A DNA stretch of 64,000 nt, taken from positions 124,001 through 188,000 of the forward strand of contig WACJ01000265.1 of assembly GCA_008973525.1 (NCBI GenBank), written 5' to 3'. The notes under the pieces were generated by a model. It was not told the origin of the DNA and did no database searches. It was given only the letters and a program-made list of their open reading frames with translations. Shown here piece after piece: positions 43,745 to 54,533 of the stretch. Each line of letters begins with the position of its first letter. Positions within the stretch are counted from its first letter, which is position 1. The DNA comes from Stenopsyche tienmushanensis. Lineage: Eukaryota > Arthropoda > Insecta > Trichoptera > Stenopsychidae. The translations under genes and the position numbers were made by a program.

Positions 43745-44000
43745 TATGCCGGAGATTGTGAATGGGAGACAAAGACGGAGAGAGTATCTTCCGTACATCA
43801 TACGATTTTATAGATCATTAATCCAAATTTATCGACTAATAATGATATGTGAATGATATAATGAATCGATTTTAAATGTATTGTTTATGTTTACTTGAAT
43901 AAATAACTGAATATTGTGTGCTATCGACAGTGTTTATATATTTATGTACAAGCTTCATACACGCTGCGATGGTCCTGATAGATAAGATTTGTAATGAAGA
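43745..44000 (-). mobile_element. 349-bp-class TTAA repeat, copy 2 (partial)
   Basis: The minus strand shares with 29530-29770: TCAGGACCATCGCAGCGTGT, TAAACACTGTCGATAGC, AAACATAAACAATACA and TGATGTACGGAAGATACTCT. Neither TTAA end is recognisable here. Confidence 0.6.
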
Positions 44001-44299
44001 ACAAGAAATGTTGGATGAAACTACCATAATTAATTATTCAAAAAGCAGTTGCAGTAAAATAGCTGAATGGTTCGCGGACAGATTTTTAAAAGCTACATCC
44101 AAAAATAACCCTGATTCCTCCAATCAAGAAAATTCACAACTGATCTCGAAAAATCTCTTATAAATTTGTTGGTGATAACGATGATGAATGAATGATCTAT
44201 AATATGTATGTTATTAGAGTTTTTTTTAATAAATATTTAAATGTATATATAATCGATCGTTTAATGAAAGGCAAATACCATTTTTGTATGAACTTCAAA

Positions 44300-44361
44300 C
44301 CTCGTATAACACGAATTTTTATTACATTACGTGTGAAATCATATGACCGTGTTATACGAGG
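44300..44361. repeat. 62-bp inverted repeat, 14-bp perfect arms
   Basis: Arms CCTCGTATAACACG (44300-44313) and CGTGTTATACGAGG (44348-44361) around 34 bases. CCTCGTATAAC is the style of pogo/Tigger and related ends, so it may be a collapsed element; no target duplication is evident. Confidence 0.8.
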
Positions 44362-45773
44362 CCCAAGTGTATTATTTATTATGCTTATTGTTGTCATTGA
44401 TAAAATGTGGGCAACTCAGATTTAGGACCATGGCCCCAGATGGTTTAGTAATACCAAAAATATTTTACATGACATGGAATGGCTTCAATAAAAAAATATA
44501 GGTTTTGATGCTAAAGTTAAATTCCGGTAGATCTAGTGTTAAATGAATTGGATTTTAATCGTCGCTAATAAAACTATATTCAATTTGAGATTCCATCGCA
44601 ATTAATGCGTTCATATGTGATTTGTTAAATTTCCACCCGCACAGAATCTCTCACTTTATTTTGGGCGAAAATTCGCATCCATGGATTTCCAGGAATTCGT
44701 GTCACAAAAAAATACGCGGGTTTATTGTACATTGGTTTAAAAGCACAGTTTTAATTTATTGACCACGCTCGGTACATTTCGCATCTGCAATTAGTCTTCG
44801 GTGAAATATACTGTCATCTGGCGCGGCCGCAATTCCGCGGTCGGATTAAGGGTGGAAAATCCACGTGGACGAGGGTTTTATCATTGGAAATAATTTCGGA
44901 GGCACGAATTCGTTATTTAATTTTTGGGGTCGCAGTCCTGCGCTAATATCGAAGCGGGTCGCCAACTCTTTCGGCCACTCTGAGCCGGGTTGGGGCCAAG
45001 ACAAAGAACGTGGAGTGGTTGTTTTGTCCTCTAGTGTGCTCCTCTAGTGGGTAAACACAGATATCTGCGAAAGCTCTTAGTCGGCAGTTGATATCGCGGG
45101 GTGACAAAAAACCCCCACGTCGCCTGGGTATTAGGCCCGACGTGTACAAAAGCTCGCCTTTATGTCTAAAAATAATATAAATCTTTTGTGGGGGGGCTTT
45201 GTGGGATTGAAAATGGAAAACTCGCTAATGAAGAATAACGAAAATTTCTTCCCAAATAATAAGATTCCAAAATCGCAACAAATGAACATAAACTTTGTGC
45301 GGCAAAGTTTAGAGTTATTTCGCAACTTGGACTTTTCGAGCTGCATTCAACGTTAATTGTCCGTGTTCTTCAATACACTGCAACTTTGTATAGAATACAA
45401 TTGTATAAATGCGGTTTACCCACCTTTCTGGGTTCCTCCAGAACTTAAATTAATTTATAGGAAGGAACAATCTTGTATTAAATCTCTAGTGGTCAAATTC
45501 CATCAGCAAACTATGCAAAACAACTCACCATATTATTAATATACATTTTTTATACTTCTGAGGTGCCATATACATTTTCAGATTTAAGCCATCTCAAAAA
45601 AAAGCTTATTTAGAAAAAATATTTTCATGCTTCTTATTTACTCTCCATATGTGGTTAATCTAGGATAAGATCATTCCTTTGAGCCATTTTTTTAATTTCG
45701 GTTTTCTTTCCGACACAGTTCCTTAATTTTATAACGGTTCAGTTACGGTTTTCGTTCCGGCAAAAATAATTTA
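44362..45773. other. non-coding; unique CG-retaining part at 44590-45140
   Basis: 44590-45140 is CG-rich relative to the window and single-copy; short overlapping frames there show no domain. 45140-45690 is AT-rich. 45715-45770 repeats the 42318-42360 sequence. Confidence 0.35.
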
Positions 45774-46340
45774 ATTTTTCGAAAGTACATATCTCTAAGA
45801 ATGGCGTCTATAATTTTGGTGAAGAAATTCAGATTATTTCAATGTTTTACAGCTAAATCGCGAAATGCAATCACTCAGTCCAGATTGCGCCTCAATGGCT
45901 CTGAGACCGCTGCGGTCGCAGACTTGCCCCTATACCTTTTTTTTGCAGATCAGTGGTTCCTGTTAAGGACAATTTTTATCTTTGCTCTATAAGGGAGCAA
46001 ATTAAGTCAAAAAATGTTAACACATTTTTAAAAAAGGCGATTAAGCAAGTGGATAGTAAAGGCACAAAAAGAAGAAATGCTTCGAAAATCGAACAGCTAA
46101 CTAATAAATTGATAAAAGATTTATATAATCATCACGACTTAGTTATCCGCCGATATCCTGATTCAATATAAAATATAAGGCATGCTATTTGGGCCACATA
46201 CTATCATAGAATTTCGACTAATGAAGCCCCTCAGCATTCACATTGTCCGGAAGGCGCAGATTCTTGGTGCGAATGGCAGAAACATGCAACTACAAGATCG
46301 TTATATTTGTACAAGCATCTTGCCTCATCTCAACGAGTTA
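45774..46340 (+). pseudogene. Mutator-like transposase relic with repeat leader (copy 3 of 3)
   Basis: 45774-45960 is the interspersed leader shared with 32180 and 35880. An open stretch follows (45953-46171), ending KIEQLTNKLIKDLYNHHDLV then IRRYPDSI and a stop. In the shifted frame come HAIWATYYHRISTNEAPQHS, HCPEGADSWCEWQKHAT and SLYLYKHL. The pattern (A)xWAxxxHxxSTDExPxHxxCPxGxxSWCxxQ is one I know from arthropod proteins annotated as Mutator-like transposases. One stop and one frameshift are visible, and the remaining two thirds are missing. Family assignment is moderate. Confidence 0.55.
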
Positions 46341-46479
46341 TCGTTATCCAAGAAATCAGGCTTAACCTAGTTCTAGATCATACCAAAGTAATTCTTAGAA
46401 ACCCCCCAGGGAACAACATCGACGGTTCCACGAGTTAATAAAAACAAAATTAATGCCTCTAATGAGGGATTATTTGCTC

Positions 46480-47030
46480 AATTTACTACATAATAAAAAA
46501 GCTCGTCAGTTATTTAAAAATTGGGTTAAATTTTTGCGCCCTTTGAATCAATGTTAGAATTCTTAGAAAATAAAGACAATGATTTGTGACTCAATTTGAT
46601 TACTTTAAAAAATGACATAGCTTATATAATTAGTTCATTTGCTAAATTGAACAAAATCAATTAAGCATAATCAAAATTAAATTTGTAATATTTACGTTTG
46701 TCGCAAAACTTTTTTCTATACTCTCTTCATTATGATTTCAGTTTAAGATTTATTAAAGACATTCTTCACTTTGTTATCCCTGATTGGGTGCTAGACCCTT
46801 TTGTACGCAGACCCACAAACTCAGATGAATCCATACTAATACTAGAGCAATTTATTGAATTATCCACAAATGAGGAGCTGAAACTAATGTTTGAACAAGG
46901 ATAACACACTGTTCTTGATTGCTTTTCCGTATATTTAGTAGAACGCGGATTTAGTGCAGTTATAAGCCTCATCACGATAAAAAGAAACCAACTGGAAATT
47001 AGTACTCGTAGAAAATTATCATAAATGAGC
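46480..47030 (+). pseudogene. hAT transposase C-terminal relic (ZBED5/FAM200-type)
   Basis: Reads in order FLENKDNDL, stop, LNLITLKNDIAYIISSFAKL and NKIN (about 46560-46660). A 68-codon frame (46698-46904) then has PDWVLDPFVRR and LIELSTNEELKLMFEQG. After a stop comes YLVERGFSAVISLITIKRNQ and LEIS (about 46930-47000), the hAT C-terminal dimerisation motif (YLVERGFSAVxxLxxKxRNxLxI). The sequence between LNKIN and PDWV is shorter than normal, showing an internal deletion. This is a different lineage from 13985-14805, which has YLCESRFS. Confidence 0.82.
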
Positions 47031-47554
47031 TAATTAATGCTTAAATTCCAGTAAAAAAAAACCTCTGATATAAACAACCTCATTTCTATTAGATTCTCCA
47101 GAGAAGATCCTCCAAAACTTGAATGCAAGGTAACAGTTTAGTCTATTATGTAAAATTTTGAAATAAGAAGATTAAACAAGGGTCGATTGTAGATCTAACT
47201 CAGCGGATCCTAACCTGAATTAATTATCCCTGCAGGAATAAAATAACTAATTTCTGGGTTAATAATGCTAGTTCCTTTTGATATGTTGATAATACAATGA
47301 TAAATCAGCGCCATGTGGTTGGGCATAAATTTTAAGAGTAAATATCTTATAGAAGCGAATTCTGAAGCAAAATGTCTTAAAAAGTTGAATGCTTGATTTT
47401 CGTGATTAAGGTTATTGAGTTGGAAGATTTTGAGTCTAAGCAGTAGTATATAAAATTTGAAAAGCATTGACAAATGTATTTTAAATCATAAAAGACGTTT
47501 TCTGTTTTAATCCACGCCATTAAAGATTACCGTAGCAGAAGATTCACCAAATTA
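47031..47554. other. non-coding, unassigned
   Basis: AT-rich; no gene supported. Confidence 0.3.
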
Positions 47555-47705
47555 CTTCTTTACCATCAAAGATATAAGTCGAGGAAAGTTCTCAAAAGAC
47601 ATTTTATTCCTGAATGATTACACACCAGTGCACAAGACTTCTAAAGTTCAGGATGTCATTTGGAAATATGGGTTCCAAAAATTAAGCCTCTCCCATATAT
47701 AGTCC
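47555..47705 (+). pseudogene. mariner transposase crumb
   Basis: Plus strand reads DISRGKFSKDILFLNDYTPV then HKTSKVQDVIWKYGFQKLS. This aligns with RGKLxxGVLxLHDNAPxHKSxxxxxxIxxxGFxxL of mariner, the second catalytic aspartate being retained in LNDY. The following YSPDL block is lost. No terminal repeats were identified. Confidence 0.65.
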
Positions 47706-47958
47706 AAGCCTAACTTTCTCGAGCTATTTTCTATTTCAATGTTTTAAATAGGGTCTTAAAGACGGAGACGTTTAATGGCCGTGAAGGAAACGGCGAAGGC
47801 TTTGGTGAATGGTAAAATAAAAAATAAAAGAGTCCCCATGTGGAGACAATCTATCGGAATTATCAATACTTTTGATCTTCCAAATCTGTTAATAATCTAT
47901 ATTTGAACCCAAACTTTAATAATACGAGTACATGAACTAAACCACTACATTTACACAA
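47706..47958. other. non-coding, unassigned
   Basis: No gene supported. Confidence 0.25.
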
Positions 47959-48270
47959 CCCTTTAGGTAATGAGCTAATTTAAAATTATCATAATCTTAG
48001 ATGCTATATTTGCTTGTCCGCCACTTATCATACGTACAAATCGTATACGCAATATTCAGTCATTAATTTGTGTAAACATAAACAATACACTTGAAGTCGA
48101 TTCATTATATAATTCATATTATTAGTAGATAAATTTGGATTAACGATCTATACAATTGTATGATGTACGCAAGATATTCTCTCCGTCTTTATTTCTCTCC
48201 AAACTCCAAAAGAATACTCTTTCTGAATCACTGGAATTCGGATACAACATTATGTCTTATCTCTTTAAGT
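47959..48270 (+). mobile_element. 349-bp-class TTAA repeat, copy 3
   Basis: Begins CCCTTTAGGTAATGAGCTAA after ACAA (degenerate TTAA). The interior contains TTTGCTTGTCCGCCACTTAT, AACATAAACAATACACTT and GATATTCTCTCCGTCTTTAT. The right end is placed near 48270 by comparison with 63180-63235 (TCACTGG-ATTCG) but is degraded. Confidence 0.6.
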
Positions 48271-49261
48271 CAACTAAGACAGTCCAAAAATAATACATTC
48301 AATTATATTAAATCACAACATAAAATAATTGCCATTACACGATGGTATGTATTTTTCTGAGGAATCCAAACGATCAGTTGGTTGCCTCATAAATACTCAC
48401 AAACCACAAAAGATCATATCAAGCGAACATAATAAACATCTTAATAAAAACATGTTATTATTTTACAATGAAACATGATTGAATGTGGTTATGTTATTCT
48501 ATTATTATAGGCATTGCGTATTGTGGAGCATATTGACTTTTTTTCAATAAATAATCAATGGAGATTTGCTAAATTTATTCTTACGCATAAAATACGCAAT
48601 TCTTACAAACAACATTTTGGGCGTGTGTATGTTATTGAACGTGGAAGAAAAATACGATCATTAATGATAATAAAAAATACGAATATACCGACGAAAGACT
48701 AATGGCATTACTTGAATCTTTTTTGTCGAATATATTGATTTATATATTCTTATTTTATCAAGGAATTTGTTATTTTCATTATTTAAAAATTCAGAATACA
48801 TTTTAAAAAATCAGAAATATTATTATCCTGGAAGCACAATAAAGTCTTTTCCATCACAATATTTCAATTTTATATTTTGTTGTATTGAAATTGTGGCATA
48901 TATTTGTATAACAGAGGTTTATAAAAGAACATTAAATAAATACTACATATAAGATCTTCTTCAATGGAAAATTCTAAAAGGCCATCGCCTAAATCTTTTA
49001 ATTTTTAGTAAAGATTCAATAAGGACGATTAAAATTAACATAAATGAAGGCTTGAAATTGGCTGATAAATTGAATTTTCTTTTAAATAGAAAATGTTTCT
49101 TTGATGGAGGTAAGTATAAAATTTAAAAGGGAATTAAAAAAGTGCTTAGAACCATGTCATTTTTTAGAACTTTACATTATTTTTGTGCAAAATATTTTTT
49201 TAGGGGTAAAATGAGCAGACCCGAAGCTAACGAAGTCCACATCAGGCATTGAATGCTAGTT
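48271..49261. other. non-coding, unassigned
   Basis: AT-rich with several short open frames of biased composition and no domain. No gene called. Confidence 0.3.
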
Positions 49262-49990
49262 TTTTTATTTAGGTTGGAATGACACAAAAATCAGTGAAAT
49301 ACTCAAAGATGTTTATGATAAAGTGGTAATAGAACGATATTCGAATTTTTATAACAATGCACTGATTTTTTTTAATCAAGTCAGATCCACAGCAAACAAC
49401 CGAGGAACTATCGCAAAGACTGGGATCTCCATGAAACTCTGTGTAAATACATTTTAAACTCAACGGCAAAACGAATAGGATGGGTGTAATGGGGTAGGAT
49501 GGATACTGAACGCCTTGAGTGAACACAACAAAAATGAACGATGAAATACGCGTTACACCTTCTTAAAAACAAAAAAAATAGTCACTTTTTGAATAGCATT
49601 GCAAATTATGAGGAGATATGATTAGATGTACGACAAAAAAAAAAATCAGCACCTAAGCTCGGACTATAAAATAAGTTATTTTTTCATATGGTGGGATATG
49701 TGAGAAATAATTCATTACGAATTAATGAAGCAAAGAGAAACTATAACTACACAATTTGTCCACAATTGGAAGTTTTGCATCAAAAATTAAAGGAGAAACT
49801 TCTATATTTATTCAACAGAAAGACGACGATACTGTTTATTATTTTCTCTGTCTTTTCAGGTTCATAGAGCACAAACTGAGAGAAAAGCAATTCAAAAATG
49901 CTATTAAAGTAGAAATACATTTGAAATAATTTTTTGCTTCTAGTCGGGAAAGTTTTTTTATTGAATACGCGAATCTTTTTTGGTCCCCCT
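49262..49990 (+). pseudogene. mariner transposase relic (cecropia/SETMAR-like)
   Basis: Readable in order across several stops and frames: ISEILKDVYDKVVIERYSNF (49280 onward); DPQQTTEELSQRLGSP (about 49385-49435), the second helix-turn-helix block; FKLNGKTNRMGV; LKNKKNSHFLNS; LHQKLKEKLLYLFNRKTT (about 49780-49840), matching LVNRKGP; then FKNAIKVEIHLK and FFASSRESFF (49895-49960), the C-terminal block. The catalytic segments (DE-W, HDNARPH, SPDL) are absent or unreadable. Wording is closest to the mariner that gave rise to SETMAR (cecropia type). No terminal repeats were recognised. Inactive. Confidence 0.72.
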
Positions 49991-50395
49991 AAAATATTTT
50001 TTCTGCTTTAAAAATATTTTTAATCAATATGCATTTTCATATTTTCTATCATTTTTCTTCTATATCTTTTTGAATTGCATACCATAACTTTACATAATAT
50101 GATATATACCGAATATTCGAAACGAACGTCGTAATCAAATGGAATGGAATCATAGATAAATTCGGCTAATATTTTGGAACAGCGAGTGGTCATAAGACAA
50201 AAGGAGATGTATGGCGTCCGATCGCGAGACGCTCATTCGAAGTGTCAGTGGTCTGAAAGGTGGACCGGTTGGACACACAAATGTATTTAGAGCTTTTTGT
50301 GTAAACTATGGAGGGAAATGCATCCCCGAAGCTTTCTACGATCTCCATTTTCGAGAAAACCCCCCCAGAGGCTAATTTAGACCATCAATTTAGAC
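49991..50395. other. non-coding, unassigned
   Basis: AT-rich then mixed; no gene supported. Confidence 0.25.
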
Positions 50396-50402
50396 CAGAG
50401 GC

Positions 50403-50440
50403 CATCGTGTCCAACACCGTTTAGAGTGTTGGACACGATG
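50403..50440. repeat. perfect 15-bp inverted repeat
   Basis: Arms CATCGTGTCCAACAC (50403-50417) and GTGTTGGACACGATG (50426-50440) with an 8-base loop. Immediately upstream AATTTAGACCA occurs twice within 30 bp. Confidence 0.92.
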
Positions 50441-50585
50441 CTTTGTATAAGCACCAGGCGCTGGTGTGCCGTTGATGCCACCAGGCTGGTAGTATGTCGT
50501 GAGATACTTAGTGTGAGCCGCGATGCTCTTGGTGAGCACCAGACGCTGGCGAGCTGGAGATCTCGCCAGGATGGTAGTAGGTCGC
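50433..50585 (+). repeat. two degenerate tandem units of about 70-75 bp
   Basis: Unit 1 (CACGATGCT, AAGCACCAGGCGCTGG, CCACCAGGCTGGTAGTA, GTCGTGAG) and unit 2 (CGCGATGCT, GAGCACCAGACGCTGG, CGCCAGGATGGTAGTA, GTCGCGTGAG) follow each other. In different frames they translate to similar peptides (STRRWCAVDATRLVVCR and STRRWRAGDLARMVVGR), so they may come from a coding ancestor. GC content is high for the region. Family unknown. Confidence 0.65.
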
Positions 50586-51144
50586 GTGAGGGGCGGATTG
50601 GACCACGACGGTGGGGCTGATCGCTGCCGTCACTATCCTTTGAAAGGCGCAGGCTGGGTTCTCAATGTTTGAGAATTCCATGAAAGTCGGTGATGTAGGG
50701 TCGGTGGCCGGAACTTATAGTTTCGCGCAGGTACGGAAATCTAGGGAAGATTGTCCGGAAAATTTTGTGTACCGAGGGGCATCCGTATGATTTTTTTTGT
50801 ATTTATTATAAATATTGTTGATTGAACTGGTAATTAAAATATAGCGACTCGTGACGGCAGCGGTAATGGCATTTTTCTAACGGTACTTATTTTGAAATAA
50901 ATATGTAAACTGAATCGTACTTTTATGGTTAAATTATGTAAATGAGGTAAACAATGTTGTTATTATTGAACTACTTGGACATCCGGTATATATTATGTTA
51001 TTGCTTATTATTATGTCAATGTATTACAAACTATTTGGATTTATTTTGAGAGAGAGGGACAGCTATGAATACTATTTTTTTGGAAATTTGTTTTATATAA
51101 AACACATGTTCGCCCGAGGATGGTCGAAGTTAAGGGAGGAAGAG
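50586..51144. other. non-coding, unassigned
   Basis: No gene supported; AT-rich up to the LTR. Confidence 0.25.
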
Positions 51145-51601
51145 TGTAGCGTGGGCGATATATCATCCCCGCATAGTAGCGGCCTCTTCCATTGCTCTTC
51201 AGGTGCAATGTGCTATTTTAGCAGCGCCACCTCTTGTGGCCCTGCGGAGACATTGCACCTGCTTACCGACCGATCGCTTCTTGCGCGTGCATCGTTACCG
51301 GCTGGGTAGTGACGCGCAGGAAGCGGGAGTCGCGAGAGTCGTCCGTTGGCCTTGGCTGCGGGAGGTCGTCCCTCCTGCAGCCAGACCTCTCTCTCTCTAC
51401 CTGTGCTGGGGAATAAATAGTTATCCTGTGAAGAGAGTCTTTCTGTTCAACGCCCTTCGTATTCCCATCCATTCGTCCAGTACATCACAGCCCGATAGCA
51501 GAACGGACCCGTGCGGTAGCGCGGCCACCCCGACGAGCACGTGGAGGCGGGGAGCCGCCCGGGGACTCTGCCCCGAGAGCGCCCCCGCCTCAAACGTTAC
51601 A
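51145..51601 (+). mobile_element. LTR of a retrotransposon, full length
   Basis: 457 bp, starting TGTAGCGTGGG and ending AACGTTACA, i.e. TG...CA with inverted tips. It contains a C/T-rich run, a GGGGAATAAATAG polyadenylation-type string near 51408-51420, and a GC-rich 3' third (CGGGGACTCTGCCCCGAG). Four further partial copies at 43262 (-), 57096 (+), 62445 (+) and 14901 (-), plus a 3' scrap at 12690, define it as a repeat family. No 5-bp target duplication is visible, and no gag or pol is nearby, so it is a solo LTR or a 5' LTR with lost interior. Lineage (gypsy or BEL) is undetermined. Confidence 0.85.
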
Positions 51602-51608
51602 CTGGTTA

Positions 51609-51643
51609 CGACCTTATTTGGTGGCTTGCACCAAATAAGGTCG
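51609..51643. repeat. perfect 15-bp hairpin next to the LTR
   Basis: Arms CGACCTTATTTGGTG (51609-51623) and its complement (51629-51643), loop GCTTG. It starts 7 bases after the LTR end, where a primer binding site would lie if the interior had been kept. Confidence 0.92.
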
Positions 51644-53375
51644 CTAGAGAGACTGAACTTGTTGAAATGTAGCTAGTTTCTCCCCTAACTAACAACTAAT
51701 TTCATTCCATATAAGGCAACTAAAAATCTCAGAATATAGATAGATTTAGGGATAGTCCTCAACAAGAAAAGTATTCATATTAAATGGTTGTCATATGTCA
51801 TACTAATTTCTATTTGGGATTATTATATTAAGATAAGATTATTAGGTTATTTAGGCCGATTTTATTAATTTTCAATATTTATTTTTTCAAATCTAAAAAA
51901 ATCGGGGTATATTCCTGTTTTTATGAATTTATTATTGTGGTGATTTTTTCCCCGCAATAATTTAAACCCAAACCTTCCTTTAGATCAGGCTCCGAGGCCA
52001 GGATTTTATTCAGTATACAGATAAGTCTTCTTTTCGTAGTTCATAATTTATAGTATTTGCAAAGTAACTTTGATTTACTTTTATAGGATTTTAATAAAAA
52101 TAAAATGCCACCAAGGGAGACAAACAAAACGTAAAGCATACACTTTTTTATTCGTCTTGGTATCGCACAGCATTAAGTGTACAATATTAGCTTTTCGCCG
52201 TAATATTCTCGAAAGATATTTTCTTTGCCAAATATGATCCACTTTATTATACCGAGAAAAGTGTTTACATAATCAGATTATCGAGGAAAAATCGAATTTT
52301 CCGATTGGTACTTCTGAATGGATTTCTGGCTATAAAAGTAAGCCGAAAGGGAAGCATTCACCCCGTGTTTTCCCGTTGCGTATAAGAACATGTGGCATCA
52401 CAAAAAATCGAGGATAATTTTGGCGATTCCTACCTAAGTCCCGAGGCAAGGCACAATTTCCGGTGAACTTCGGCCCAACACCGGAAAAGTGGCAACCCCA
52501 GCTGATATACTCCCGGACCACTTCCTTTTCTTCCTCCTCCGACTCGAACATTAGGTCGTAAGAGGAATTTAATCGCAACGACCTACGTGAGCTCCACTTG
52601 CTATCCCGTGTAATTTATTTGACCAAAAATGCTAATGCAAGCAGAAAAAATGGGCCCCAAAAAGAATAGGTAAGAAAATTAAATCAGGCTTGATTTATTT
52701 CGACTTTGATTCAAAAATAAATCGCACGTCTAGACGTCTACTACTATATTTTCTATATATGGATGAGCTCAGAGAAAAAGTGTGACGATTGATATGAAAC
52801 ATTATGGTTACAAATTAAAGCAATTCGATGGAAATAAATTGATCTTGTAGGAGCGAAAAAAGTTTGTTGAACTTCGAAATAAATTTGGAAACATTGAATT
52901 ATAAATGAAAGTTGGTTCAATGGCAGTCTGGAAAAGTGAGAGGCTTTGTGTTGTTTTTACAATCGAGTATGACAGGGGTTGAGAAAGTAATGACGTCACG
53001 CGACGAATTTACACAGAAAATTTCAAATTTCAACGAGACAATGACCACAAGCCCTGTCAAGATGTAATATATTTTTAAGCACGTTGGACAATGAATTTAA
53101 ATTAATTTTTTGTTATAGTAAATACATTTTTAAATCATTAAAAAACTCTTACATTTACGAGAAAAAAATATTTTGCCTAAAGGCAAATTTGTAGAAGCCT
53201 GAAAAAATACATTTTTTACATGTGATTATTTTCTAGTTTATATAAGATTTTTTTTGAGATCAGCAGTATTAATATTTCCGATAAAATCTCTCAATTCAAA
53301 TATAGTCTGATTTTCTACGCCTAAAAGAGTAAATCATATAGAATTAAGAAGAAAAAACTTTAAAGTAAAAAAAAA
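51644..53375. other. non-coding, unassigned
   Basis: No supported gene. An 82-codon minus-strand frame at 52578-52330 has an acidic run (SEEEEKEVV) but no known domain or splice context. The rest is AT-rich. Confidence 0.3.
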
Positions 53376-53397
53376 CCTACGAACTTATTGAGTGATG
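53376..53397 (-). mobile_element. mariner-like terminus (fragment)
   Basis: CCTACGAACTTATTGAGTGA, identical over 20 bases to the terminus at 11058-11077. No coding sequence is recognisable on its inner side. Confidence 0.55.
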
Positions 53398-54531
53398 TGT
53401 TGTGTCGAAAGTAACTAAAAATTTCCACATAAAATCTTCAATCTCTTAAATAAGTCTGAACCATTTTTGCTATTCAGTCATTTTATTTTTATACTTATTA
53501 TACTTACTGTCATTGACTCGTTTAGAATTATGGCATCGCATAACTTATTATTTAAAATTTTCATTGATTTAGCGGCTAAAGTAATGCATTTATGAAATAT
53601 GGGCGTTCATGTAGAACAAAAACGAACGATGGGTTTAGATGTTTGTAGACTTGAAGTAAGTTTAAATAAAAAAATTAGAAAGCAGTTGGAAGATTCAGAC
53701 TTTGATATGGATGCCATGTCTACTAGACAAACATAAGATAGATTTGAACAAACGATGAAGACTTATAATAAGACAACGACAACTTCAACTTGATCCGTGA
53801 GATATCTTGTCGTCTGAAACATTCCGAGAGCAATATGAGGCTGTCTGAAAGATCATTGCCATTAGTCTTAATAAATTTGAAATAAAAATATGTAAATTAC
53901 ACATCTAGCCAAGAATGATTTTTTTCTAATGAAAAATATTTTTGTCTTATCGATTCTTAAAGATGTACTCAGTTTCATAAAGCATGTCGATAAAAACGTA
54001 CTAACGATCATATTTAAGCCATCGATCGAGGATATTAACGCTGAAAGATCATACATGGCCACAGGGCATAAAAAAGGGTGGGGAACAGGAGGGATTGCTA
54101 CCTCGGACTTCAGAAAATTAGGGTCCTCCATTTGGCAATTCAATATGCTAAACAAGAATGTAAACGAACGAACGAAATTTAAAACTAACCCAAAGATAAA
54201 GATTACGACGAGTAGAAAAAATTCAATTGTATTTCGTGTCCTTTTTACCCCTAAGTTTTTTTTATGGTTACAGCACTATACAATTCGAAAAACAGCACAA
54301 AAATGGCAGATCGCCTTTGTCCCACTTCGCCGTTCTTTCGTGGCATTCCCCATTTGTATACGTATGGAGGCTATGGGACTTCCAAACTTTAAATTATGCT
54401 GTACAAAGTCAATATCTTGTATTTCATTTTTTAAATCGTGAGAATACTCTTGCACGATAGAAGTGAAACTTCTTAGCTCATTGTAAAAGTTGATTTTATG
54501 CTTTACTTTATTTTCATTTTTTAACGATATA
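53398..54531. other. non-coding; holds the window's longest open frame
   Basis: 53929-54441 is open for 170 codons on the plus strand (MKNIFVLSILKDV at the start), with a 95-codon frame on the opposite strand over it. I see no signal peptide, domain motif, repeat or splice context and do not recognise it. Chance is the simplest explanation, but it is the best candidate if an unknown exon exists here. Confidence 0.2.
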
Positions 54532-54533
54532 TA

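Noticed and set aside
29452..48270. Regularly repeated segments as a CRISPR array
   Set aside because: The repeats are hundreds of bases long, scattered over tens of kilobases, in both orientations, in eukaryotic DNA.
51203..51676. 157-codon frame across the LTR
   Set aside because: It follows the GC-rich LTR and runs past the LTR end; the related LTR at 57096 does not keep the same frame, so it is not a conserved protein.
52330..52578. 82-codon minus-strand frame with an acidic run
   Set aside because: No domain recognised; single short frame without context.
53929..54441. 170-codon open frame, longest in the window, as a gene
   Set aside because: No recognisable domain, no splice or start context, and a 95-codon frame overlaps it on the other strand; in 64 kb of such sequence one frame of this size can be chance.
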